A stretch of DNA of 64,000 nucleotides, from the NCBI RefSeq assembly GCF_020164585.1, contig NZ_JAIQZF010000002.1:186001-250000 (forward strand), read 5' to 3'. This DNA comes from Psychroflexus curvus. GTDB taxonomy: Bacteria; Bacteroidota; Bacteroidia; Flavobacteriales; Flavobacteriaceae. The position numbers and the translations under genes are program-made. A model generated the notes under the pieces. The model ran no database searches. It was not told where the DNA came from and saw nothing but the letters and a program-made list of their open reading frames with translations. Position 1 is the stretch's first letter; every line of letters starts with the position of its first letter. This document shows positions 17,737 through 28,320 of this stretch, piece after piece.

Positions 17737-18444
17737 ATGATTAGTATTATCATCCCTGTGTATAATGAAGCTGAAATTATTGAAGCCAACCTGCAACAAA
17801 TTCAGAAGAAAATAAGCGCCTCTTCATGGGTGGGTGAAATCCTGGTCATCGATGGAGGGAGTGATGATCATACGATTGAAAAAGCTAGAGCTGTAAGAGG
17901 TATCCAGGTTTACGTAAGCCCCAAAGGACGACCAAGACAGATGAATTTTGGAGCAAAACAAGCTACAGGTGAAATTTTGTATTTCCTTCATATCGACTCT
18001 TTTCCGCCTCAAAATTTTGATGAAATGATTGTCAATTCTATCAAAAACGGACACGAGGCGGGTTGTTTTCAAATGAAATTCAGAAGCAATCACCTCTGGT
18101 TGAAATTTATAAGTTGGCTGACAAAGTTTAGAGCCAGATCGTGCAGAGGAGGAGATCAAAGTCTGTTTGTCACCAAATCGCTTTTCGAAAATATTGGGGG
18201 TTATGATGAAGACTTCCTGATTTATGAGGACCATGAAATCTTAAAACCCATTTATGAACACACCCGTTTTGATGTGATTCCACAGTGGATTTTAACCTCT
18301 GCCAGGCGCTTTGAGGAGAAAGGTATTCTAAAATTACAACTTCTGTTTTGGGGGATTTATTTTAAAAAATGGCTCGGGGCTTCTTCAGAAGAACTTTACA
18401 GGTTTTATGAAAAGCATATTAATAATACACCGACTAAAGCCTGA
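17737..18444 (+). CDS. Family 2 glycosyltransferase of the TIGR04283 type
   Basis: GT-A fold glycosyltransferase. MISIIIPVYNEAEIIEANL and VIDGGSDDHTIEKAR give the nucleotide-binding part, and the block GRPRQMNFGAKQATGEIL followed by FLHIDS is typical of TIGR04283 (rSAM/selenodomain-associated transferase 2); the acidic motif is HIDS where HADT is usual. GGDQSLFVTKSLFENIGGYDED is the acceptor side. 235 residues, no membrane helices. The substrate is unknown. It is co-transcribed with the DUF547 gene. Confidence 0.85.
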   Translation: MISIIIPVYNEAEIIEANLQQIQKKISASSWVGEILVIDGGSDDHTIEKARAVRGIQVYVSPKGRPRQMNFGAKQATGEILYFLHIDSFPPQNFDEMIVNSIKNGHEAGCFQMKFRSNHLWLKFISWLTKFRARSCRGGDQSLFVTKSLFENIGGYDEDFLIYEDHEILKPIYEHTRFDVIPQWILTSARRFEEKGILKLQLLFWGIYFKKWLGASSEELYRFYEKHINNTPTKA

Positions 18445-18522
18445 GATTGCTTTACTTTTGAATAAACTTTAGTAATTTCAGCACTAAACAACCGACTAGT
18501 GTATAATTAAAACCTGAAGAGT

Positions 18523-19827
18523 TTGAAACAAGAACATATTGTTATCATAGGGAATGGTATTTCAGGAGTGACTTTGGCGCGACATATCCGTAAACAATCC
18601 GATAAGCGCATCACGCTGATTTCTTCTGAAAGTGAGCATTTTTTCTCACGTACAGCCTTGATGTACGTGTATATGGGTCATATGAAGTGGAATCATTTGA
18701 AACCTTATGAAGATAAATTCTGGAAGAAAAACAGACTGGAGTTGAAACAAGCTCATGTGGAGCATGTTGATGTAAAACAGAAACAGCTAAAACTGGACTC
18801 CGGAGAAGAATTTTCCTATGATAAACTAGTGATTGCCTGTGGGTCTAAGCCAAATAAATTTGGTTGGCCAGGTCAGGATTCCAAAGGCGTGATTGGACTT
18901 GTGAGTAAGCAGGATCTCGAACAGCTTGAGCATTACGCACCCAATAATAAAGCTTGCAAACGCGCAGTAATTATAGGTGGAGGCTTAATTGGTGTTGAGC
19001 TAGCAGAAATGCTTTCGACCAGAAACATCCCTGTCACTTTCCTGGTTCGAGAAGAGCATTTCTGGAGTAATGTTATACCCGATGAAGAGGCCCGGCTGTT
19101 AGAACGGCATATTAAAGAACATGGTATCGATTTGAGACTAGATGTCAATCTTGACGAAATCCTAAGTGATGACAACGGAAAGGTGAAAGCTGTGAGAATT
19201 CAGGAAACCGGGGAGGTCATAAACTGCGATTTAGTAGGCCTTACCGCTGGTGTTTCTCCAAACACAGATTTTCTAAAGTCCAGTACAATTGAATTAAATC
19301 GCGGCGTATTAGTCAATCGAATGCTGGAAACCAGCGAACCAGATGTCTATGCGATTGGCGACTGTGCTGAGCAACGTGAGCCTATTGGAAATAGGCCCCC
19401 GATTGAAGCCGTGTGGTATACAGGCCGAATGATGGGAGAAACTCTGGCACAGACCTTATGTGGAAATCCCATGACCTATAAGCCTGGACACTGGTTCAAT
19501 TCTGCCAAATTTTTTGATATTGAATACCAGACTTACGGCTGGGTTTTCCATATACCCAAGGATGGACATTCCGATTTTTACTGGGAAGCTGAGGATGGTA
19601 AAAAATGTATTCATATCCATTTTGAAGAGGACTCAAAGATTTTTAAAGGCATCAATACTTTTGGCATCCGATTAAGACACGAGGTGTTTGACCATTGGTT
19701 GACGCAGGAAGCGACCGTAGATGAGGTGATTAAGAACTTAAAGTTAGCCAATTTTGATCCGGAGTTTTTTGAACAGCATGAAAATGAGATACTTGATGCC
19801 TATAAAAAACAGGAAGTTAATGTTTGA
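18523..19827 (+). CDS. FAD-dependent pyridine-nucleotide-disulfide-type oxidoreductase
   Basis: Flavoprotein with two Rossmann folds: an FAD-binding motif near the N-terminus (IVIIGNGISGVTLARHI) and an NAD(P)H-binding motif mid-protein (AVIIGGGLIGVELAEML), plus the second FAD contact VYAIGDCAEQRE. It resembles NADH:acceptor reductases of the rubredoxin/nitrite-reductase-like group. No redox-active CxxxxC is seen. The start must be TTG at 18523: the frame upstream closes at 18508-18510 with no ATG. The next gene encodes a membrane Fe-S protein, a plausible electron partner. Confidence 0.88.
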   Translation: MKQEHIVIIGNGISGVTLARHIRKQSDKRITLISSESEHFFSRTALMYVYMGHMKWNHLKPYEDKFWKKNRLELKQAHVEHVDVKQKQLKLDSGEEFSYDKLVIACGSKPNKFGWPGQDSKGVIGLVSKQDLEQLEHYAPNNKACKRAVIIGGGLIGVELAEMLSTRNIPVTFLVREEHFWSNVIPDEEARLLERHIKEHGIDLRLDVNLDEILSDDNGKVKAVRIQETGEVINCDLVGLTAGVSPNTDFLKSSTIELNRGVLVNRMLETSEPDVYAIGDCAEQREPIGNRPPIEAVWYTGRMMGETLAQTLCGNPMTYKPGHWFNSAKFFDIEYQTYGWVFHIPKDGHSDFYWEAEDGKKCIHIHFEEDSKIFKGINTFGIRLRHEVFDHWLTQEATVDEVIKNLKLANFDPEFFEQHENEILDAYKKQEVNV

Positions 19828-19837
19828 ATGTCGAAAT

Positions 19838-19879
19838 CAGACCTCACAGTCCCCAAAGCTTTGGGGACTGTGAGGTCTG
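19838..19879. repeat. Perfect 42-bp palindrome, copy 2
   Basis: The 21-base arm beginning CAGACCTCACAGTCCCC is followed immediately by its exact inverted complement, centre AAAGCTTT. It begins 11 bases after the oxidoreductase stop and ends 35 bases before the Fe-S protein start, inside what looks like an operon. A related copy sits at 12907-12948. In RNA it would make a very stable hairpin, able to attenuate or to stabilise the upstream message. Confidence 0.9.
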
Positions 19880-19914
19880 GACGAAAGTTTTGAAATCAAT
19901 AAGAAAAATAAATT

Positions 19915-21498
19915 ATGAGTTTAGATGTGAATATGTCTGTCACAGGAAATAGCCCGGAAGCCCTGTCTGTACAGCAAAAATTATCTGCAGCCCTGGGACT
20001 TGTAGGACTCTTTATAATGACCTTGTCGGTATTCAATATCGGTTTTCAACCTAAAGTCTTGTGGTTAAGCTTATCCCTGGCGATGGTGGCTGCTGGTATT
20101 GTCTGGTACACCAAAGCCAGTTATGCCGGCAAAACAGCAGGCATCAAAAATGACGGGGTTTACTTTAAATCTTTAACCAACCGAGGGTTCTGGGCTTATA
20201 TTCTAGGTCTTGTTTTTACTGGATTTTACATCATTCTATATTTTTATCCCAGCCTGCTTGGATTGAACAGTGACGGAGCAAATACAGGTGTCGTTTCTTT
20301 ATTTGATCCTTTAAGCCAGGCTTTGAGTGGTAATCCGGCCAGCCAGTGGTTTGTTTATGGAACCTTGTACACACTGGCCATTCTTGGATTTGGTTTTAAA
20401 TTCCTTTGGAAGTATCGACATAACAGTTATCAGCGTTTAAGGACATTTTCGGTGATGTTTTTCCAGTTGGGGTTTGCCTTTATCATCCCTGAAGTGATGG
20501 CAAGACTCAATGGAGATGATTTTTCTTTGCCATATTATAATCTGGTCAACATCTGGCCACTGAATTACTACAACTTTGAACAGTATAGGGTAGATGACAT
20601 GCTTAGTGCAGGGACTATTGGTATTGCCTTATTAATTTTTGGAGTTGCATCCATTTTAGTGATTACTCCCATTCTTACCTATAAATATGGTAAGCGCTGG
20701 TACTGCTCCTGGGTGTGTGGTTGCGGAGGTCTGGCAGAAACTGCCGGGGATCCGTTTCGCCACTTGAGTGATAAATCACAAAATGCCTGGAAACTGGAAC
20801 GTTGGTTGGTGCATTCTGTGGTTGTTTTTGTGGTGGTTATGACAACGGCTGTGGTGTATTCTTATCTTAATAATGGCGGCTACTGGCTTTCGGGAACCGC
20901 CTTTTTAATAAGTGTGGCCAGCCTGTTATCCATTGTATTTGCCTGGGTAATGGTTTATAAAAGAGAGCAACTTCAAAACGATGCTAAGTATGCAGCTATC
21001 GGGTTTTTTATTCTGATTTTATCTTTAATTGCTTTGCACTTCTCAGGAATGACTTCTAAAATCTTCCTTTTTGAATCTGAAACCTTACGTTCTACTTATG
21101 GCTTTGTGATTGGTGCGATATTCTCCGGAGTAGTTGGGGTAGGCTTTTATCCCATTTTTGGAAACCGGGTTTGGTGTAGATTTGGTTGCCCTATGGCAGC
21201 GATTTTAGGATTTCAACAGCGGTTGTTTTCAAAATTTAGAATTACAACCAACGGAGGACAATGTATTTCCTGCGGGAACTGCTCCACCTATTGCGAAATG
21301 GGCATCGATGTAAGAGCTTACGCCCAAAAAGGGGAAAACATCGTTAGATCTTCCTGTGTGGGTTGTGGCATTTGTGCTTCGGTTTGTCCGCGAGGCGTTT
21401 TAAAATTAGAAAATGACGATCCTAAGGGAAGAATCAATTCTAAAGATGTGCTGCTAGGTAACGATGTGGATTTGATGGATCTGGTGAATCAGAAATAA
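19915..21498 (+). CDS. Polytopic 4Fe-4S ferredoxin-type membrane protein (NapH/CcoG-like)
   Basis: Membrane electron-transfer protein. About seven to nine hydrophobic segments span residues 25-420. Cysteine-rich loops YCSWVCGCGG and VWCRFGCPM recall NapH/RdxA proteins, and the C-terminus carries two ferredoxin clusters (CISCGNCSTYCEMG and CVGCGICASVCPRG). The length of 527 residues exceeds NapH because of the extra N-terminal helices. Pairing with the preceding FAD enzyme suggests electron flow from NAD(P)H to a membrane or periplasmic acceptor; the acceptor is not evident. Confidence 0.85.
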   Translation: MSLDVNMSVTGNSPEALSVQQKLSAALGLVGLFIMTLSVFNIGFQPKVLWLSLSLAMVAAGIVWYTKASYAGKTAGIKNDGVYFKSLTNRGFWAYILGLVFTGFYIILYFYPSLLGLNSDGANTGVVSLFDPLSQALSGNPASQWFVYGTLYTLAILGFGFKFLWKYRHNSYQRLRTFSVMFFQLGFAFIIPEVMARLNGDDFSLPYYNLVNIWPLNYYNFEQYRVDDMLSAGTIGIALLIFGVASILVITPILTYKYGKRWYCSWVCGCGGLAETAGDPFRHLSDKSQNAWKLERWLVHSVVVFVVVMTTAVVYSYLNNGGYWLSGTAFLISVASLLSIVFAWVMVYKREQLQNDAKYAAIGFFILILSLIALHFSGMTSKIFLFESETLRSTYGFVIGAIFSGVVGVGFYPIFGNRVWCRFGCPMAAILGFQQRLFSKFRITTNGGQCISCGNCSTYCEMGIDVRAYAQKGENIVRSSCVGCGICASVCPRGVLKLENDDPKGRINSKDVLLGNDVDLMDLVNQK

Positions 21499-21517
21499 AA
21501 GTATTTACTAGTTTGGC

Positions 21518-21547
21518 AAATCGCCTTCTCAGCCTGAGAAGGCGATT
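21518..21547 (+). terminator. Terminator hairpin after the Fe-S membrane protein
   Basis: A strong stem, AAATCGCCTTCTCA (21518-21531) with TGAGAAGGCGATTT (21534-21547), about 20 bases past the stop codon and followed by a T-rich stretch. It separates the redox operon from katG. Confidence 0.75.
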
Positions 21548-21709
21548 TGTATTTATAAAGAAAGCATAAATCTTTTTTGAAATGTTTAATAATTACTTAG
21601 CTTTATTGAGGAGGAATTTAAAATCAGGTTTTCTTATAACAGGATTGATTTAATAGATTAATCTTATATATAACTTAGGATTAAATACGTTTTCTTTATA
21701 CTAAATTAA

Positions 21710-23974
<2,265 letters not shown>

Positions 23975-23994
23975 GTTCTAAGAATAGATAAGTG

Positions 23995-24026
23995 AAAAGG
24001 TGATTTGGAAACAAGTCACCTTTTTT
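23995..24026 (+). terminator. Terminator of katG
   Basis: AAAAGGTGA (23995-24003) pairs with TCACCTTTT (24016-24024), a 9-bp stem that ends in a T6 run. It lies 20 bases after the katG stop codon. Confidence 0.8.
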
Positions 24027-24235
24027 AAGTTTAATCTGCCTTCTAAAAAAACACTCATCTGCTTAGAGATTCTTAATATTTAGGGAGATTTTGCCTCCGT
24101 TGATTTGATGTTTTGCGATACATTTCTCAATCTGTAGAGCTAGCTTCAGACTCCATAGCGATAGAGATTTGTATGTAAAGGAAGCTTGAGGGTGAGATGA
24201 GCAGTTCGAAGATGTATTGTAAATTTAGGTTACAT

Positions 24236-24715
24236 TCAAAACCTCACCCTCAAACCTACACCAGTAGCACTCCCAACCAGACTAACCTCAGGTTGAAATC
24301 CCCTGAGGAAGGAGGATTTAGTTCGGGCATTGTATTGAGATATTCCCTCTTCCAAATTTCTTTTGGATCTGGAAGATAAGGGAATAGCCACAGCTATCAA
24401 GGCTCCCCCAGCAATGGCCAGAACCCAGCTGGGTTCACCGTCTCCAATAGTTTGTCCAACGGGAATACCTACAAAGGCTCCTCCTGCAAACGCGAAAATA
24501 GTGGATAAGGTATTCTGAGATTGAGCCCTTTTGATGAGGTCATAACTCTCTAGGTCAGATTCAGTTTCTTTGAGGAGTTCCTTCCAGGTGAGTTCCTGGT
24601 CGCCTTGTTTGAATTCATAACCCCATGCATTCTGATTCACGGTAATGTCTTGTGATAAGGATAATGTGGAGGTGAGAAGCAGTAAGAAAAAAAAGATGTG
24701 TCCGATTGGTTTCAT
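24236..24715 (-). CDS. Small exported protein with two hydrophobic segments, unknown function
   Basis: I do not recognise this 159-residue protein. It begins with a signal peptide (MKPIGHIFFFLLLLTSTLSLSQ), then a polar stretch including TWKELLKETESDL, then two small-residue-rich hydrophobic segments (IFAFAGGAFVGIPVG and VLAIAGGALIAVAIPL) that look like a helical hairpin, and ends LVGSATGVGLRVRF with terminal phenylalanine. The end resembles an outer-membrane targeting strand, but the protein is too short for a barrel. It is alone on its strand and faces away from the lipoprotein gene at 25004. Confidence 0.65.
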   Translation of the reverse strand: MKPIGHIFFFLLLLTSTLSLSQDITVNQNAWGYEFKQGDQELTWKELLKETESDLESYDLIKRAQSQNTLSTIFAFAGGAFVGIPVGQTIGDGEPSWVLAIAGGALIAVAIPLSSRSKRNLEEGISQYNARTKSSFLRGFQPEVSLVGSATGVGLRVRF

Positions 24716-24896
24716 TTTTAAAGATTAATGGATGGTTTATCTAAAGTTACGCTTTTTCTTGAAAAGGTACTAAAGAGATTAGTATAAAACGAAAACCTGA
24801 GGGATGGATAGAATTGTTAAGCCCGGAGCTTTATCAACTTAACTTTCGGAGTTGAGAAGATGGTATTTTTTTTACTTAGCGTTGATTATAGAAAAG

Positions 24897-24921
24897 GAAA
24901 ACCTGTCTTAACACGGTTTTC
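24897..24921. repeat. Imperfect hairpin in the 24716-25003 divergent spacer
   Basis: GAAAACC (24897-24903) and GGTTTTC (24915-24921) pair, extendable by TGT/ACA with one bulged C. The spacer otherwise shows only AT-rich promoter-like sequence, including TAATAAC (24940-24946) with its inverted copy GTTATTA (24964-24970). Confidence 0.4.
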
Positions 24922-25003
24922 TACAATTAATCTTATCTTTAATAACAAGTTTTGTTTATTTTCGTTATTAAGTTATCACAAACTGTAATTTGAATACGAC
25001 GTT

Positions 25004-25540
25004 TTGAACAGCATGAAATGCCTCATAATAACCTGTCTATTTTTCCTTAGTTGTACAGACGACAGGTCTTTCAATGATGAGGATTTTGAAGCTACCCCCA
25101 CTTTTGAAGTCAATCTTTTTCAAACCCAATATTCAGCTGAACTGATCAATACTGGGAATGAGTCAACTCCCGTTCCTAACACTTTACATGATTTCATCGA
25201 TGTAGATTTTTTGAATAAAGAGGTCAATGAGGATCTGGTGGGTTTAAAATTTGAGGTTTTGGCTGAAAACAGTATTGACAGAGTGCAAAATCTGAATTTT
25301 GTTTTTTATGATGTCAATGATCTAGAAACCTTTAGAGTTTCAGAACCTATTCCTGCTGGTGCTGAAGGAAGCCCTAGTATTAAAAACTTTACAGTAGTTT
25401 TGGGTCCAGCAGAAATTGAGAGGATCATCACAAGTGTAAGGGCAGAGTTTTTTGTAACCCAAGCTTCGGCGGCTACCAATACTGGAAGCATGCAATTAAA
25501 ATGTATTGCGGAAGCAAGCTATTTATTCACAGGAGAATGA
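25004..25540 (+). CDS. Putative lipoprotein coupled to a PorP/SprF-family gene
   Basis: A 178-residue protein with a lipoprotein signal (MKCLIITCLFFLSCTDD; the Cys after FLS is the likely lipidation site). The mature part is acidic and beta-rich, with no motif I recognise. Its stop codon overlaps the start of the following PorP/SprF gene (ATGA at 25537-25540), so the two are probably made in fixed ratio. A role as an outer-membrane partner of that protein is an inference from the coupling only. A second ATG (25013) could be the real start. Confidence 0.7.
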   Translation: MNSMKCLIITCLFFLSCTDDRSFNDEDFEATPTFEVNLFQTQYSAELINTGNESTPVPNTLHDFIDVDFLNKEVNEDLVGLKFEVLAENSIDRVQNLNFVFYDVNDLETFRVSEPIPAGAEGSPSIKNFTVVLGPAEIERIITSVRAEFFVTQASAATNTGSMQLKCIAEASYLFTGE

Positions 25541-26898
25541 GGTTCACATTTTTTCTTCTTTTTTTGGTGGTTTGTAATTCTTTATGGAGTCAGAATAAGC
25601 ATTTGCTTTATAACCAAACCCATAACCCTCAGTCTTTGATGTTGAATCCTGGTGCGGCTTATGAAAAAACAGATTTTCATATCGGGGTGCCTGTTCTTTC
25701 CAATATCTATGCTTCTGTAGGAAATACAGCATTGACCGTTGACGATATTTTCAATGCCAATAATTTGAACACTAACATAACGGAAGCCATCAATAGTATT
25801 TCGTCTAAAGATTTTGCAGCCTTTAATCAAAAACTGGATCTCATTAATATTGGTTTCAGACATAAAAAGAGGTATTATTCTGCTGGAGTTTATCAGGAAA
25901 GCAATGCTGTTGTGAACCTTCCAAAAGATTTGATTGACTTAGCATATTTTGGAAATGCTGGCCAAAACAGAAGTTATGACATTGGTCAAATCAATTTTGC
26001 AGCAAATTTGCAGACTGTTTTTCATTTTGGAGTGAATCAGCAGATGAATGAAAACCTGCATCTGGGTGCTCGAGTAAAACTTTACACATCAAGCGTAAAT
26101 ACAAGCTCGACAAAAAATAGTGGATTTTTTGTATCTGGAGCCAGTGGAACCGGAATTTTGCTCGATCAAAGCATTAGAAATTTGAACTTGCAATTTAATA
26201 GTACTGGAATAGATAATGCAGATGATTTGGCTCCGGGTGATTTATTAATCGGTTCTAATTTAGGCTTTGGATTAGACTTTGGGCTATCTTATAACTTCAG
26301 TGAACGACTTGAGTTTACTGCCAGTCTGTTGGATCTTGGATTTATACAATTTTCTGAAGATACTAGAAATAATATCACTCGGGGTTATTTCGACTATGAG
26401 GGTCTCAATATTCAGTTTCCTGATTTCGCAGCTGGCGAAGGCGTTATCCTTTATTATCAAAATCTAAAGGACGAAATCGTGGAAAGTCTTCCGACGGAAA
26501 ACACTTCAGACCCTTATACTTATGTGCAGCCTGCTAAACTGAATTTGGGTTTAAGTTATAGATTTGGAAAGGAAACGAGTCGCTCTGACTGTGCCTACAA
26601 TCCAATCCGAAGGAGCTCCGGAAACCAAGCCCTGAGCTTACATGGGTTTAGTATGTTAAGTGCTGGAAATTTATTTTATAGCCTTAATGCGATGTATCAG
26701 AGAAGACTTTGGGATGTGTTTTATGTCAAAGTGAGTTTAGGTACAGATCAATTTAACAGACTCAATTATGGAGGCGGACTTGCTTTGGATGTTTGGAAAG
26801 TCAATCTATTTATAAATGTGGACCGTCTCAATCACTTCAGTAATATTTATAATGCCAAAGCTCTGGCCTACCAATTTGGATTGAATTTAAAACTCTAA
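25537..26898 (+). CDS. PorP/SprF-family type IX secretion system membrane protein
   Basis: Outer-membrane beta-barrel family associated with type IX secretion and gliding adhesins in Bacteroidota. The ATG at 25537 yields 453 residues with a signal peptide (MRFTFFLLFLVVCNSLWSQ) followed by the family hallmark HLLYNQTHNPQSLMLNPGAAYE. Repeated amphipathic strands and repeated LGLSYRFG-like segments follow. An upstream in-frame start at 25501 would place the signal peptide internally and is rejected. The usual neighbour, a giant SprB-like adhesin, is absent. The 3' end overlaps the converging NusG-like gene by 12 bases. Confidence 0.85.
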   Translation: MRFTFFLLFLVVCNSLWSQNKHLLYNQTHNPQSLMLNPGAAYEKTDFHIGVPVLSNIYASVGNTALTVDDIFNANNLNTNITEAINSISSKDFAAFNQKLDLINIGFRHKKRYYSAGVYQESNAVVNLPKDLIDLAYFGNAGQNRSYDIGQINFAANLQTVFHFGVNQQMNENLHLGARVKLYTSSVNTSSTKNSGFFVSGASGTGILLDQSIRNLNLQFNSTGIDNADDLAPGDLLIGSNLGFGLDFGLSYNFSERLEFTASLLDLGFIQFSEDTRNNITRGYFDYEGLNIQFPDFAAGEGVILYYQNLKDEIVESLPTENTSDPYTYVQPAKLNLGLSYRFGKETSRSDCAYNPIRRSSGNQALSLHGFSMLSAGNLFYSLNAMYQRRLWDVFYVKVSLGTDQFNRLNYGGGLALDVWKVNLFINVDRLNHFSNIYNAKALAYQFGLNLKL

Positions 26899-27387
26899 TT
26901 GACTTTTTTTGAATTTGACAACGTAGCCCACATTTTCTAGGACTATCCAGCACTCTTTTGCATTTACATATTTTACAGTGCCCTGTATTTGTTCAAAACC
27001 CATGGCCGTCATATCCAGTTTTTCTCCTGGCTTTAGGCTTTGTAATTCCTGACTTTCAAACTGACTGTCTTCCGTTATGGATCTTAAACTCTCTACTTCT
27101 TCGGAAGTGACCGTGGCGGGTTTTCCTAACCAATACAGGTACCTTAAGGCGTGGGTTCTGTTGAAAACTTGATGTCTCTCCTGGTCTGGGATATTCACCA
27201 AAATCATTGAAGGCAATACTGGAGTTTCCACTTTTTTCTTGCGGTCGCTCCATTGTTTTATTTCCACCTGAGTAGGGCAATAGGCTTCTATTCCGTCTTG
27301 AATAAGTTGTTCAGTAAGTTTTTTTTCGGCTCTTGGTTTGGTATAAAGGACAAACCAATGAGAAGATGTATTAGATTGGGGATTCAT
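26887..27387 (-). CDS. NusG-like transcription antiterminator (UpxY/RfaH type)
   Basis: A specialised NusG paralogue. The NGN domain (HWFVLYTKPRAEKKLTEQL, VLPSMILVNI) is followed by a KOW-like domain (GEKLDMTAMGFEQIQGTVKYV). Such proteins normally sit at the start of capsule or O-antigen operons and allow RNA polymerase to read through them. Here the gene points away from any polysaccharide gene and ends inside the converging PorP gene. The locus at 48-59 kb is a candidate target in trans, which is speculation. 166 residues, normal size. Confidence 0.85.
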   Translation of the reverse strand: MNPQSNTSSHWFVLYTKPRAEKKLTEQLIQDGIEAYCPTQVEIKQWSDRKKKVETPVLPSMILVNIPDQERHQVFNRTHALRYLYWLGKPATVTSEEVESLRSITEDSQFESQELQSLKPGEKLDMTAMGFEQIQGTVKYVNAKECWIVLENVGYVVKFKKSQLEF

Positions 27388-27423
27388 ATAAATTAGTTAT
27401 GATTTCTGAACTCAATTTTAGTA

Positions 27424-28212
27424 TTAGTCCATAATAATTTTAAACGGGTGTTTCAGACCTTTAAATTGATCTAGCTCCGCGGTAAGGGAGCCCACAGTCA
27501 AATCTGCTTTAATTTTTAAAGGGATTTTATTTTTATCTGCAGAGACCCAAAAGGTAAGGCTCTCGCTTTCTTCAAATACACGGTCAGCCTTGACATAAGG
27601 TCTGAATTTTAAAGCAGCTATGTTGCCAAATTTTGTTTTTATGGTATCAGGCCCCAGAAATTTGGTCTTGAAATCATAATTTTCATTATCAAAAAACATA
27701 TTCAAATTAAATTCCTGCCCCGCTTCTATTTCATTAACGTTTATTGTATTTCTAAGCTTATAAAAGGCAGAAAGCATATCCTGAGTGTTGGTCTTAAAGT
27801 CGAAAGATTCTGTAGTACTGTGTTTATGGTCGACCACCTTTACCCGATTGGTAGAGTGATCGAAAAACAATTCCTTATTTTTCTCATAACCTCCTTCATT
27901 GATGTCTCTTATAAACTTTAAGGGTAAACCTTCGTCTTCAGTAATATAAGTTTCATACCGGTCTCTTACCTTAAAAAAAAGATCCAGTAGTCCTACGCTT
28001 TTTCCAGTTCCTACAACATGGAAAACCTCTTCCCCATCTAAGTTGGCTTTCTCTACCTTCAGGCTGGCGGTGCTGGTATTGAACCAGCCATATTTAATTT
28101 TAAAACTAAGCCATTCGCCCTCTTCGTAAGCAGATTGGCTAAATCCGAAAAGAGTCCAAAAGATAAAAAAAGTGCTTAAAATTAATTTCATAGATTTATA
28201 GGCTTTGTTCAA
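27424..28212 (-). CDS. DUF3108 domain protein, exported
   Basis: A 262-residue exported protein of unknown function. After a signal peptide (MKLILSTFFIFWTLFGFSQS, from the internal Met at residue 8, which may be the true start) it shows the DUF3108 pattern: GEWLSFKIKYGWFNTSTASL, VVGTGKSVGLLDLFFKVRDR, LTFWVSADKNKIPLKIKADL. It is predicted to be beta-rich and periplasmic. It lies 36 bases upstream of the NusG-like gene and could be co-transcribed with it. Confidence 0.8.
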   Translation of the reverse strand: MNKAYKSMKLILSTFFIFWTLFGFSQSAYEEGEWLSFKIKYGWFNTSTASLKVEKANLDGEEVFHVVGTGKSVGLLDLFFKVRDRYETYITEDEGLPLKFIRDINEGGYEKNKELFFDHSTNRVKVVDHKHSTTESFDFKTNTQDMLSAFYKLRNTINVNEIEAGQEFNLNMFFDNENYDFKTKFLGPDTIKTKFGNIAALKFRPYVKADRVFEESESLTFWVSADKNKIPLKIKADLTVGSLTAELDQFKGLKHPFKIIMD

Positions 28213-28263
28213 ATTTCTATAATATCAATTAACATGCCTTTATTTTATGACGACTTTAATAAC

Positions 28264-28304
28264 CAATCTAAAAGCCTACTTATCTGTGAGAGGCTTTTAG
28301 ATTG
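28264..28304 (-). terminator. Hairpin after hppD
   Basis: CAATCTAAAAGCCT (28264-28277) and AGGCTTTTAGATTG (28291-28304) make a perfect 14-bp stem around a 13-base loop. It sits between the hppD stop and the DUF3108 start, both on the minus strand. The T-tract is weak. Confidence 0.7.
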
Positions 28305-28320
28305 TTGAGTATAAAAATGG

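Noticed and set aside
24066-24235. Minus-strand open frame ending in INGGKISLNIKNL after katG, possible remnant gene
   Set aside because: It has no start codon of its own, crosses into the 3' end of the neighbouring gene and matches no family I recognise. It is too short to support a pseudogene call.
25501-25536. Upstream extension of the PorP/SprF gene (start at 25501)
   Set aside because: It would put 12 residues before a clear signal peptide and lies within the lipoprotein gene. The ATG at 25537 overlapping the preceding stop is better.
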